Part shown: piece by piece, positions 13,101 through 22,561 of the stretch
How the letters are laid out: every line of letters starts with the position of its first letter
Position numbering within the stretch: the first letter of the stretch is position 1
Source of the DNA: Hepsetus odoe
Lineage: Eukaryota; Chordata; Actinopteri; Characiformes; Hepsetidae
Direction: 5' to 3'
Length of the DNA stretch: 64,000 nucleotides
NCBI GenBank assembly: GCA_017165825.1
Contig: CM029377.1
Coordinates: 20,549,200 to 20,613,199 of the forward strand
The notes under the pieces: model-generated
The model's input: the letters and a program-made list of their open reading frames with translations, nothing else
Database searches by the model: none
Told to the model about the DNA's origin: nothing
Position numbers and translations under genes: made by a program

Positions 13101-15689
13101 GGAGCCAGGGGTGGTAGTGCTAGAGGTGGGATTCGAACCGGAGACCTCTTGACCCAGAGGTCCGTAGGCAAGTACCCTACCACTAGACCACCGCCACCCC
13201 CTTACAATATAAAAATCTTATTTTTAGGATCTTATTTTAAACCTGGCTTTAGTAACACTTAACTTAGATTCGGGTTCTTCGTTACTTTAAATCTAAAACA
13301 AGAACTAAGAGTATAAAGTAAAAAGTACAGGAATTTTGTTTGTGCTGAAAGTGAACTGAATCTCACTCCATATTAATAGAATTCAAAGGCTATTAAAGCC
13401 TCAAACTTCAACTCAAATAAAAACAATCTACTGAAAATAATGAACTTCACTGCTTCACTTTCATCCATGTCTCTACTAGTTCTCCCATCTCCCTCTGCAA
13501 ACACACCATCTAGATTAAGCAATCAGATAAATCGGGTGCGTTTAAACAGGGTAATCACCAAACTGTCCAGGATAAATTCACTCTAGAGCTCCACAGTTGG
13601 GAAAACTCTGCAAATAGACTCGCTGATTTATCAACTGGTAAAATTAAATAATAATCATTATTCAACAGAGAGAGATGGTTTACAATGGGGCTCAATGGAA
13701 CCAGACTTCACTGTCATTTAATTAATGGCTTAAATGAATTTTGATAAATCACTTTTCTAATCTTCTCCAACCTAAAACAACATCTCAGACATCAGTGTCT
13801 CCACAGTCATCTGGTTCCATTCACCAACTCTGGGAACATTTCTGACTTGACAAATCCACTCAGAATAACTTTCTTTTCATTTTAAACATTTAACCATGAA
13901 ACAAAATCACATACAACAGTCTTAATGAGACACTAAAATGACACAGCAAGTTTTTTGATTGGTTAAAGGGCTTGTTTGGATATTGCAGCATAAGAATTGT
14001 TGCAGGGCAATTAGATTTTGCATGATAATTTAGCAAAAAAAGGCCAACTTCACAGATTTTTACTCACCGGAACCTCAAAGTCCCTGGCCGACTTGACTCA
14101 CTGAGACTGTAAGTTTCAGTAGCACATGAGGTGGGCCTGCGTGTCACATGCCTTGTCTAATCTGCCGTGAAAAAAGGCACATGCTTCCCATCCACTCACG
14201 CAATGGGAAGCGGGACTGTTGAAATTCCTCTAAAGGAATAACGTTGCAGTGGGTAAAACTAACAAAGACTCCCAAGAGGCAGGACGTGGTCGGATTAGAG
14301 AACTAGATTTAAGAGTTTTGTTGCGAAGACACATCAGTAACGAACCATTACACTGTATAATCAAACGTCTATATTCCTTCCTTAATCATAAGAGTATCTT
14401 TTTCCCTAATCTCACAAAAGTCATTTTTTACTTAAGAGAAACTGTTTACTTAACCACCATAACCAGTTTTACTTAATCACAAGTTACTTTCACGTTCCCT
14501 GCGTGTTGTGCTGTGTACTCACAATGACAAGAATGGTCACTTTCACTTTTACTTAATGATAATGAGTAACTTTTTAATTCATCAAAATAAATAACTTATT
14601 ACTTAATAATAAAATTAATGTTTCAATCACAAGTGTATCTTTAAACATAGTCCCAATTGCTTAAAAAAAAATTGATATTTACTCAAATATCAGTACTTTT
14701 ACACAATATACTTTAAATGCATCCGTCGCTTACGCAGAACTCACCACTATCACGCAGCCCTGATATGTTATCATGTTAACCGAAATATCAAAACCGACCA
14801 CCTAAATATACTGAGATTTATTTAGTTTAATATTTAACAGAGCTATGTATTTCATTAAATATTTTTACTGAGTCACATTTTGTCTTTATTGTGCAGCCCT
14901 GCAGCGGACATTTCCAGGATTTATTTCGTTTTGTAATTCTTGATTTTTTTTTTAAAAAATCATTCACAGCAACAGATGCACTTCAGACCGAACCTAATCT
15001 CACACTGCAGTCCAGTGATAAGGGTTTAATATAATTTCACACGTTATCTGGTGTGAAAGTGCCTGATTTCTTCCATTTTATGGTCCCTGACTGACAGTCA
15101 GCTCTGTTCAAAGTGAAACTTCAGGAATGACTGGAAGGGAACAGAACCGAACAGAATGTCTGATTGGGCTGTGGCTCGGATTTGTCCATTTATTACATGA
15201 AAGCTGCTCTCCTGAAGCAGCTCACAGTCAGAGGCTGGTGTTCACCTCGGTTCGGTCCAGACACACAACACCGGTCCGGTTCCAGCCTTTATTGATTTAT
15301 TTTTTTGTTGCTAGCTTTAAGCTAGCTTTAGCTTATCGGGCTAAAAACAAAAGGTGTTAATAAAGCTTCCCGCTCGCTGTCAGCTCGACTTGACACCTCC
15401 ATTCAACACTTTAACTCCATTAAATGTTCAATAGAGGGCTGTTTGTAGAGACAGGTCCTAAATTAGCCATTTTAATCGCTTGTTTGCCCAGCTAGTGTGA
15501 ATCTGACAAACACACTCGCGGTTACTTACAGGGGGGCTCGGCGGTGAGAGGAGCCACACAAAGGGCAAGAAATGACACGATTAACGCGGCTAAAACCGAC
15601 CCGCGATGCTTCTTAGATACCATGTCCTCCGCCGAGAGAGCCTCCTTCCTTTTCTCTTCGTTACACTTCAGGATTTCGCTCTTCTTCAT
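2931..15689 (-). CDS. hgsnat: Heparan-alpha-glucosaminide N-acetyltransferase, complete 18-exon gene
   Basis: The enzyme is a lysosomal multi-pass membrane protein that moves acetyl from cytosolic acetyl-CoA to terminal glucosamine of heparan sulfate in the lumen. Minus-strand coding exons: 15689-15530, 12833-12718, 11763-11627, 11553-11435, 11064-10995, 10154-10085, 9534-9437, 9279-9203, 8097-8067, 6608-6448, 5794-5679, 5063-4942, 4560-4434, 4121-4035, 3883-3806, 3675-3605, 3340-3228, 3112-2931. All junctions are AG/GT and in frame, giving 1935 nt or 644 residues (human about 635-663). Recognisable segments are LQLNSTPANSELC, FGEHGNYSLWVKN, VFVNYGGGRYW, GLTVADLVFPW, GYLGPGGIGDFGQYPNC and a C-terminus ending YRKKIFWKI. 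The proposed catalytic His is about residue 278 in FRHESWNG. Hydrophobic helices run from residue 178 onward. The start could instead be the ATG at 15623 (622 residues), which places the hydrophobic signal segment nearer the N-terminus. An in-frame ATG at 15770 is also open. Confidence 0.96.
3698..3755. repeat. CA dinucleotide microsatellite in hgsnat intron 15
   Basis: A run of CA repeats with two TTACA interruptions lies between exons 15 and 16 of hgsnat. A second short CA tract is at 3891-3901 beside the exon 15 acceptor, and another at 5800-5816 beside the exon 11 acceptor. Confidence 0.9.
5155..5655 (+). mobile_element. RTE-like LINE fragment in hgsnat intron 11, antisense
   Basis: The sequence matches the copies at 636-1205 and 7252-7818 (GGCGAGTGTGGAAGAGAGG through the FGHVQRR region) but has several indels and no open frame. 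It starts slightly further 5' (EEFKY-like codons) and stops before the family 3' tail. Its right edge is within about 25 bases of the exon 11 donor at 5679. Confidence 0.85.
5940..6260. repeat. Degenerate short tandem repeat in hgsnat intron 10
   Basis: Variants of CTCTATAATGTCCTGTAA recur about every 20 to 40 bases across this interval, mixed with unrelated sequence. No coding potential is seen. Confidence 0.7.
6696..6898. repeat. 203-bp near-perfect palindrome in hgsnat intron 9
   Basis: The left arm from 6696 (TATCAGTGTATTTTG...) is mirrored by the right arm ending at 6898 (...CAAAATACACTGATA). The centre near 6797 is a TA run flanked by a TG run on the left and a CA run on the right, so the middle is also self-complementary. 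There is almost no spacer. The arms are AT-rich with only a few mismatches. It may be a hairpin MITE or a microsatellite inverted duplication. Confidence 0.9.
7126..7182. repeat. TA/CA microsatellite
   Basis: A TA run of roughly 30 bases ending in ACACACACA lies just upstream of an RTE-like LINE copy in hgsnat intron 9. Confidence 0.85.
7252..7818 (+). mobile_element. RTE-like LINE 3' end in hgsnat intron 9, antisense
   Basis: This is the best preserved C-terminal piece of the family in the window. The frame is open to 7786 through MLYGLEMVALTKRQ, RLRWFGHVQRRDE and a terminal CGDP, followed by the CGGGAGCAGCC 3' signature and an AAG-rich tail. It is 5'-truncated, without endonuclease or reverse transcriptase. 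It lies antisense to hgsnat. Confidence 0.88.
8212..8578 (-). repeat. Remnants of a V-SINE-like tail and a tRNA-derived SINE
   Basis: At 8218-8265 there is the V-SINE-like core (reverse of GATAAGAGCATCTGCTAAATG). At 8428-8578 there is a degenerate tRNA-derived SINE with the GAAAGCGCCCGGGGAGCAGT block, ending in a decayed tRNA-like head. Both lie in hgsnat intron 8. Confidence 0.75.
12327..12586 (-). repeat. tRNA-derived SINE (family A) in hgsnat intron 2
   Basis: Read on the minus strand, a tRNA-like head with A box TGGCCTAGTGG and a slightly decayed B box (GGTTCGATTCC type) is followed by the GGTACC/GCTCCCCGGGCGC body. The tail ends in repeated GTCACTTTCACTTTT. This is a nearly full-length copy of the most frequent SINE in the window. 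Confidence 0.9.
12990..13200 (-). repeat. V-SINE-like element in hgsnat intron 1
   Basis: Read on the minus strand, the head GTGGTCTAGTGGTAGGG (A box) and GGTTCGAATCC (B box) is followed by a body with AAGACCCTTAACCCTGAG. The conserved tail is CTCTGGATAAGAGCGTCTGC. The tail is the one widely shared by fish V-SINE-type elements. Confidence 0.88.
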
Positions 15690-16589
15690 GATAGACTCTT
15701 CCAGGAACACCCCCGTTTTCTGTACAGATAGATTAGTCCACACCGCACAGCCATGGAGGGTGCGTCCCAATCCGAATACATGAGTGCACTCGGATCCCAG
15801 ACCCCTAGGAAAGTCTATTTCGACGTTACAAAGTACCGAAATGGAAAATGTACCCTAAACTGTTACTCATAACCCATTGGATTTAATTCTCTTTTCTCTG
15901 CAGGACCTAAATTTTTTTCCTGTCCCCCTGCATGTCCTCTCTCACCTCTCTCACTATTTTAACAATAAAATCACTAATAACTATTTTCCATAGACCTTTC
16001 TTTTTAGTTGAATTGGTTGATTTCTATCTGCACTTACTGCAGTTAAAAGTTAAAAGGGTTCAAAGTTTACTTGCAGTCACAGTCTAGTGTGTAAACAATG
16101 CGTTATCAGGATCACTCAGTAAAGAAAGCAGACACATCCTTCTTAAACCAAGAACTAGTTTCTAAAGGAAGAAATCCAGAAAAATGTCTCTTATTCACAA
16201 ATTTTTTTCTTCTTGGTTCATTTTTAATCAGCCCTCAGTGCTGAATTATGTACTCTGCATCCATGGATTTTAGCTCACTCTGTTCTGCTTACAGTGTTGA
16301 GTGTCACGGCAGGAGAACAATGTCCTTTGGTTTGGGAAGTACACCCACCAGATCAGGAGAGATCAGAATTACTAGTGTCGTAATGCTGACGGTGTAATCT
16401 TTTAAAAGGAGTTACTTCCCTATTACTATTGGTTAAAGCTTTTAACAGGACTGTTTATGGTCCTAGAGTAAGATGCGCGTTTGTTTATTCTTCTTTAGGT
16501 TCAATAAAAAATCAACAACAATGTGAACATAGTTTCATTTTGATCTTTTTTGGAAGTTTTAGTCTGGCTTCACCAACTTCAGAGCAATT
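15690..16589. other. hgsnat 5' flank and intergenic DNA
   Basis: The bases just above 15689 are the presumed hgsnat 5' UTR and promoter; the frame is open back to 15770. I saw no CACGTG core of the lysosomal CLEAR element within about 200 bases, nor a TATA box. The remainder is AT-rich with no supported gene. Confidence 0.5.
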
Positions 16590-16708
16590 AATGGCATCAA
16601 CATGTTTAGGGACAAGGCCCCAAGATTGGAATCAGTGCCACCTACTGGTAAGGGATTCAAACCCATAACCTTCAGATCCTGGGGCCTCATTACCAACCAC
16701 TGCCCCAG
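16590..16708 (-). repeat. Decayed family A SINE
   Basis: CCACCTACTGGTAAGGGATTC followed by AACCACTGCCCC matches the head half of the family A SINE read in reverse. The body is largely lost. Confidence 0.6.
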
Positions 16709-17044
16709 TGATGAGTAGGATGATCTATAGGATATTTGGACAGGGATTCATCTTACAATTTGGTCCTGCTTTTTAGCTTTTTTTTTTTTTTAGCGAGTTG
16801 CAGACAACTTTTGGGAAATTTTTTTGAGCCCTCAATATTGACCAGTTTGCCTTGTAATCTCTTCTACTCACTTCCTTGTACCTCGGCGGTGGTTCTTGGA
16901 GGTATGCATTTGGCGGCGCTCTGCCCTAACTGGGGTCACCTGGCACTTGATTATGTTACACGTTTTATGTTAACAAAATTCCTTTCCCTAAGCCTGACTC
17001 CAGGATTACAGCTAGTCCAGACCACAGCATGAAATATGTTCCCC
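16709..17044. other. Unassigned intergenic DNA
   Basis: There is a 98-codon open frame at 16736-17032, but it contains a T-rich run and no recognisable domain. I see nothing else here. Confidence 0.4.
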
Positions 17045-17302
17045 CTAATGTTCAGCCTGAGCTGTCCTTCTAATATACTCATTTCTAATCCTGTCCATTC
17101 TCGTCACACCCAACGGAAATCTATGCATCTTTAAGTCTCCAGCTCCACCTCCTGTCTTTTCATCACCGTCTCCAATCCATACAACATAGCTGGTCTCACT
17201 ACCGTCCTGTAAACCTTCCCTTTTACTCTCACTGGTACCCTTCTCTCACAAATCACTCCAGCCACTCTTCTCCACCCATTCCAACCTACTCTTCTTCACC
17301 TC
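17045..17302 (-). mobile_element. RTE-like LINE fragment abutting the intelectin pseudogene
   Basis: Reverse-strand sequence corresponds to the ARVKGKVY...MLYGLE...VTRMDRIRNE region of the family. Its upstream end (GGTTGGAATGGGTGGAGAAG on minus) touches the first recognisable intelectin exon at about 17303. The insertion or a linked deletion therefore removed the pseudogene's exons 1-2. Confidence 0.85.
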
Positions 17303-17767
17303 TGGTATGTACTAGCTGACTACGGCCAGTGGGGTGGTCTACTAGACCTTCTGTGATATGAACACTGCTGGAGGTGAAAATCCCTCTTTACTGGATTAAA
17401 GCATCTTTTCATCTGTTGCAGTGCTTCTCAGCGATTAAGACCTTGTTGTATTTGTTAAAATTTAAGCGGATTCCTCCTCTGATCATCTGCTCATAAACTG
17501 AAAACACAACTTTGTTTTTCATTTCTGTTTAAAGGTCCAGAATTTGCACAGAATCCTGGGTTGTATGACATCGTGGCTCAGGATGTGTCTGTATGGCATG
17601 TTCCCAATGATATTTAGCTACAACACTGGACCACTGCTTCAATCCTATGTTACCACACAGAAAATCGCTTCCTCAGCCTCCATGGAAGAAACTTGTACCA
17701 CTTATTCAAGGTAAAAACAGCAGTTAATCAGACCTATTATGGTATGCATCTTGAAGTTTAGACTTAA

Positions 17768-18120
17768 TGTCACAGGGCGATGTTGAGGGCTGGACGCCAA
17801 CGCAGAGCCGAGCTTCGTACTGGACTTTAATGACGGATAACGTGCACAGAACTAAACATAATAACCAAAATAACAAATGTAAAACATAACCCGAGTAAAT
17901 TCACAGTGCGCACACAGTATGACCAGCGCCCTGCTCTGGTTCACTGGGGCTTATAACCCCAGCCCCAATGAGACATACCTGGCCCCCAAGCCTAGGTGCG
18001 CACAATCAGAGCAGGGCGCCCTCTACTGGCACAGGACCGTTACAGTACCCCTCCCCAAAGGCGCCTACTCCGGGGCGCCAGATCCTGCTTCATCCGAAGC
18101 AGGATCCCCCGAAAGGAGTA
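17768..18120 (-). mobile_element. 3' LTR of palindromic LTR family 1 with PPT and internal stub
   Basis: The 277-bp LTR (18044 to 17768) reads TGTAACGG...TGTCACA on the minus strand. It has a TTATAAG box and ATTAAA near its end. Just before it on minus lies a polypurine tract TTTGGGGAGGGGTAC, the expected primer for plus-strand synthesis, so this is a 3' LTR. The 76-bp internal stub contains an 11-bp stem hairpin (18081-18106, GATCCTGCTTC and its complement). The stub ends abruptly at another family's LTR. Confidence 0.8.
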
Positions 18121-18472
18121 TGTTAGGAAAATCGTAAATATTTATCATTGATGATGAACTGTTAACCTTTTCGTTATCCTTCTTGTTTTACGACTTCTGC
18201 AAAGAGCTTGTTACGACAGTTGACCTTTGTACCTGAACCTTCCCAGACACAGAATTCCTCTTCTCTGTTTACTATTTTGTAACAAGGAATGTGGGCTAAT
18301 TGCCGTTGTAAAAATCAGGAAAGCAAATAAAAGGCTTGCAGAGGGAGAAGCAAATCGGAGGAGGTAACTGGTGTTGGCTGGTGCCTGGCTCCCCTTGCAA
18401 GTAAAAGCTGCAGATCCTGTGTCTGGTGTTTTCCTTCGTTCTACTGTCTCTGCTTACAGGAATTTTCTAACA
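18121..18472 (+). mobile_element. Solo 352-bp retroviral LTR
   Basis: It begins TGTTAGGAAAATCG and ends GGAATTTTCTAACA. It is the reverse complement of both LTRs of the endogenous retrovirus at 20782-26499, with about three differences along 352 bases. No 5-bp duplication flanks it: GAGTA is on the left and TAACA on the right. Confidence 0.92.
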
Positions 18473-19106
18473 TAACATACTGCTTATACTGCTGAATACT
18501 GCTTAGTATTCAGGTTATGAACCAACTGATGTTTGGTGGAAATGCTCTAAGTGGTGACTACTTCGTACCTGAACTGAATAGAGCTGGTTCCCCATTGGTG
18601 GAAAAGGGTTTTCTGTTCATCCTCATTCGCTTTCCTTTAGGAAATATCCAGTGAAGTATGGAATTGGAGTTTGATGCACTAGTAACAGATCTATCGGTGG
18701 TTTACGACACTAGAAACATAGATACGACCAAGAACTAGTCCCAACTCAAGAGGTATGTCAGCAGCTCAGTCCTTTTAGATGGAAAAGATCTGAAAGTGAT
18801 TCATTATACATTCTTACATACACAAGGAAGATCTAACCTCACTGCTTGAAAAGTGGCAAATTTTGATCATTTCTGCAACTTTCATTTAATTTTTGGTTTA
18901 ATATGAATCTTTTCAGGAGAGTTTGAGCCTGGATTCATTGATTTCAGAGTGTTCAACAACAAGAAGGCAGCCATGGCCATCTGCTCTGGAGTCCGACCTA
19001 CTGGCTGCAAAACTGAAACCGCAGTTTCTTACCTTTCATTCACCATTGACCCTTTGCTTTATGTCGTTTAGCATGTCTTCCAGCCCTGTGAGAACTTTTA
19101 GAGGAT

Positions 19107-19235
19107 TCCTTGTTTTATGTTTCTTCTTCTTCTTCTTCTTCTTCTTCTTCTTCTTCTTCTTCTTCTTCTTCTTCTTCTTCTTCTTTTGGCTGCTCCAATT
19201 CAAACCAACCACCTGCATGTCCTTTCACACTAATG
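19107..19235 (-). mobile_element. RTE-like LINE 3' tip with expanded TTC repeat
   Basis: On minus, AGGTGGTTGGTTTGAA and GGAGCAGCCAAAAG mark the last bases of the family 3' end. They are followed by an AAG tract that has expanded to about 65 bases (TTC on plus, 19120-19185). Confidence 0.85.
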
Positions 19236-19595
19236 AGTTCACAGAAATTGTTAACCTAAAGTTGACCCCCTGAGAATGGTAAATAGCTGTACCTTCAAAC
19301 AATCACATTCCTTAACAAAAAGTTAAGAGGGACCGCTTTATGACTTTGTTTATGATGGAGACCTGCTAAAGGGAAGATAACAGAGCTATTTATGATGCTG
19401 AAAAGGGAAAAAATGGAGATTTATGGATTTATGTAAATTCCAAAGGAGGAGAAAGGTTTTTGATGTGTATTTAAGGTCCAAGGTTGGAATAAGCATTAGG
19501 AGCTGCTCCCACTGGACCACCAATTGCTGAAACCAACCATTAAAAAGTGGTTTTGCTGCATTTCTTTGACTTCGTTTGATTTCTAACTTAGAAAA

Positions 19596-19842
19596 GGGGT
19601 CAGCAGTGGCCTAGTGGTTAGGGAGTTGGCCCTGCATCGGAAGACTGTGGGTTTGATTCCCCTCACCAGTAGGTTGCCCTGAGGTACCCTTGAGTAAGGT
19701 ACTGTCCCTGTCACTGCTCCCCAGGAGCTTTCAATAGCTGCCCACTGCTGCACAGTGTTTGCATGGGTTAAATGCAGGGGTCCAATTTCGTTGTGCTGTG
19801 CTGTGACCTTGCAATGACAAGGGTTGTCACTTTCACTTTTCT
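19596..19842 (+). repeat. tRNA-derived SINE (family A), full length
   Basis: The A box TGGCCTAGTGG and a B box with one change (GGTTTGATTCC) are followed by the family body and a tail ending in GTCACTTTCACTTTT. The element lies just downstream of the intelectin pseudogene. Confidence 0.9.
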
Positions 19843-19867
19843 TTTTTCAAAAATGTTTTGGACTTAG

Positions 19868-20781
19868 GGTAACACTTCAATTCTCCACGACGCCTCCTTC
19901 CAATATAATCCTCATCTCTCCTCTGGACATGTCCAAACCAACGCAACCTTGTTTCTTTTGTCCCCAAAATATCTAACCTGAGCTTTCCAATATATTCATT
20001 TCTAATCCTGTCAATTTTCGTCACACCCAATGGAAATCTCAGCATCTTTAAATCTGACACCTCCAGTTCTGCCTCTTGTCTTTTCTCCAGTGCCTCCATC
20101 TCCAACCCATACAACATAGATGGTCTCACTACTGTCCTGTAAACCTTCCCTTTTACTCTAGCTGGTACCAGTCTGTCACAAATCACTCCAGCCACTCTTC
20201 TCCACCCATTCCAACCTGCATGTACTCTCTTCTTCACCTCTCTTCCACACTCAACATTACACTGAACAGCTGATCCCAAGTATTTTAACTCCTTTGTTAC
20301 CTCTACTCCCTACATCCTAACCTCTCTTTCATTCACACTCATGTATTCTGTCTTTGACCTACACACATTCATTCCTCTCCTCTCTAGAGCATATCTCCAT
20401 CTCTCCAGGTTCTCCTCAAGCTGTTCCCTACTCTCACTGCAGATCACAATATCATCAGCAAACATAATCGTCCAGGGAGACTCCTGCCTAACCTCGTCCG
20501 TCAACCTGTCCATTACTATTGCAAACAAGAATGGGGTCAGCACTGATCCTTGATGTAATCTAACTGCTACCTTAAATGCATCCATCACTCCCACTGCAGA
20601 TCTCAACACTGTTACACTGCCGTCATACCCATCCTGAACCACTCTCACATACTTCTCTGTAATACCTGACTTCCTCATACAAACCTCCTCTCTAGGCACC
20701 CTGTCATATGCTTTTTCCAAGTCCACAAAGCCACAATGCAAATCCTTCTGACCTTTTCTATACTTCTCCATCAACACCCTC
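19868..20781 (-). mobile_element. RTE-like LINE, reverse transcriptase and C-terminal part
   Basis: The minus frame 20777-20310 encodes reverse transcriptase fingers and palm, including FVDLEKAYDRVPREE, a degenerate substrate-binding motif (RLHQGSVLTPFLFAIVMD) and the catalytic FADDIVICSESREQ. The adjoining frame 20279-19833 gives the C-terminal ERWF/GHVQRR region. Frameshifts separate the parts. The LINE is cut at 20781 by a retrovirus insertion and resumes at 26505. Confidence 0.88.
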
Positions 20782-21133
20782 TGTTAGAAAATTCCTGTAA
20801 GCAGAGACAGTAGAACGAAGGAAAACACCAGACACAGGATCTGCAGCTTTTACTTGCAAGGGGAGCCAGGCACCAGCCAACACCAGTTACCTCCTCCGAT
20901 TTGCTTCTCCCTCTGCAAGCCTTTTATTTGCTTTCCTGATTTTTACAACGGCAATTAGCCCACACTCCTTGTTACAAAATAGTAAACAGAGAAGAGGAAT
21001 TTTGTGTCTGGGAAGGTTCAGGTACAAAGGTCAACTGTCGTAACAAGCTCTTTGCAGAAGTCGTAAAACAAAAAGGATAACGAAAAGGTTAACAGTTCAT
21101 CATCAATGATAAATATTTACGATTTTCCTAACA
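20782..21133 (-). repeat. 3' LTR of the endogenous retrovirus
   Basis: On minus it reads TGTTAGGAAAATCG...TTTTCTAACA, with inverted TGTTAG/CTAACA termini. It holds an AATAAAAGG polyadenylation signal (minus, near 20929). It directly follows the polypurine tract. Confidence 0.95.
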
Positions 21134-21218
21134 TTTCCCTCCTGTTTATCATTGATAAATGTCCATTGACAAATTCCAGTACTGCATCTCTTTTCAGTTT
21201 TCTGCAGTTTCTTCATTT

Positions 21219-22339
21219 TCATAACACCTTTAACAATTTACACAAAGTTTCTTTGTTGTCTGAGAGGAGGGTGTAATATTCTTCACTCAACATCACGTCT
21301 CGCATTGACTGCGCTATCATTCTGGAGAGCATTGCTCTCAAGCAAGAGATGACACATCCTGTGAAAAGACAAAATAATAGAAGCACAATAACCACGGGTA
21401 GCATTAATTTCAAAAGCGTCAGTTTCCATCCTCTAGACAGGAACCAGGAGAAGGGGTCCCACGGTTGGTAAACATTGTCTTGGGACATAGCATGTTGGAT
21501 TTTCTTCATCTGGTCTATGGCCTCAGTTATCTCGTGTCCTTCACTAGTGCTGACAGGAATATACTTACAATGAGTATCATTTAACATTACACAAACCCCT
21601 CCTTTCTCAGCGGTTAGTAAGTCAAGTACCATTCGATTTTGTAGCACCATCATCCTTATGCTTGACTGCTCCTCATTGTTTGTTTCCCATGATTTTATAT
21701 TAGCGTTTAAAAATAGACTCAATCGATAATCTATGGTTTCAATTCTTAACATATTCTTTGCTACTCCCACCCAGGGGAACAAAGCCAATGCCACCTTACT
21801 CCCGGTAGTCCAATGCTTAAGCTCCTCAGGTACATCGGACCCCCAGACCGAACCGTGGGGTTGGACTTCCACCAGCGACCTTCGTGCCCTTGAGACACGG
21901 ACCGCACCCCAGCCGCTGGGTGATGGTTCACAGGCTCGCTGGACACGTAGCCAATCAGTGTAGTTGGTTGGATGGGTTCCGTTGTTCCCTGACATGGCAT
22001 TAGGTGGCATTCCGGAGTCTTTTATTGCTTTTCGCCCCCCTGTGTGTGATGTGTTACCTTTAGGAATGATAAACGTGTGGTCCGTAACTCTTACTGGGGC
22101 TCAAACGCCACTCCATTGTCCAGGTAGGCGTGCTCAATTACGCACTCAGACTCAGATGAGGGCAATGGGAGAGCAGTCAAACTAGGATGAGCGGATGATA
22201 CTGGCATAAAAGAACAAACAGAACATCCTGATACATTTCTACTCCTTGCTACCAACTCAGCATAGTGAAACCAAACATTGGTGTGATAAGTATGGGTTAA
22301 ATTTCCTGGTTCGTGGGGTTCATTGGCATTGTTCAGCAC
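21219..22339 (-). pseudogene. env: Retroviral env remnant with intact transmembrane-subunit segment
   Basis: A 263-codon open frame (22010-21219) carries the C-terminal envelope part. A fusion-peptide-like segment is near residues 70-87. A gammaretrovirus-like LQNR...LDLL heptad segment is near residues 120-133. This is followed by a C-X6-C loop (GGVCVMLNDTHCKY) that lacks the second adjacent Cys of the usual CX6CC motif. A strongly hydrophobic membrane anchor is near residues 199-222, with a roughly 40-residue cytoplasmic tail. A separate upstream frame (22339-22091) holds surface-subunit-like sequence with N-glycosylation sites. A frameshift or stop separates the two, so full-length Env is not encoded. 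The call rests on domain order and position 5' of the 3' LTR. Confidence 0.82.
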
Positions 22340-22561
22340 CTCTCATGTCTCTCGTCATGATTTTCCTGTGGATTATAAAAATTGTAACAGCAAACCCTGA
22401 AATAGTACCATGAACGTAACTATAAGAACTATAATTTTTCCCAACATTGTTTCAAGTGTGGTAGGATATCCTAAAGCAGTAAGGGGTGGCTGGTTTCTTC
22501 ACTGACTTTGAGACGAGCTGCTTCTAAACCACAACCCCCCTTTGTAGTCAGACTTCACCCT

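Larger units (their letters stand above)
17303..19022 (+). pseudogene. Intelectin pseudogene (copy A), exons 3-6 remnants
   Basis: Four remnants match the intact copies at 37.6 and 48 kb. Exon 3 (17303-17370) stops after the AGG codons of DMTTAGGGW, then jumps directly into downstream intron sequence. Exon 4 (17553-17709) has an in-frame TAG where the intact genes have a Val or Gln codon after VPND. Exon 5 (18641-18752) contains TGA and TAG stops. Exon 6 (18917-19020) has lost its donor. Exons 1, 2 and 7 are absent. Intron 4 has taken in two LTR elements. It is most similar to copy 1 at 37642 (for example VAQDVSVWHVPND), which suggests a local duplicate, not a retrocopy. Confidence 0.93.

Noticed and set aside
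21733..22185. Plus-strand open frames over the env region
   Set aside because: The env signature (fusion-like segment, C-X6-C, membrane anchor) is on minus, consistent with LTR and pol orientation.
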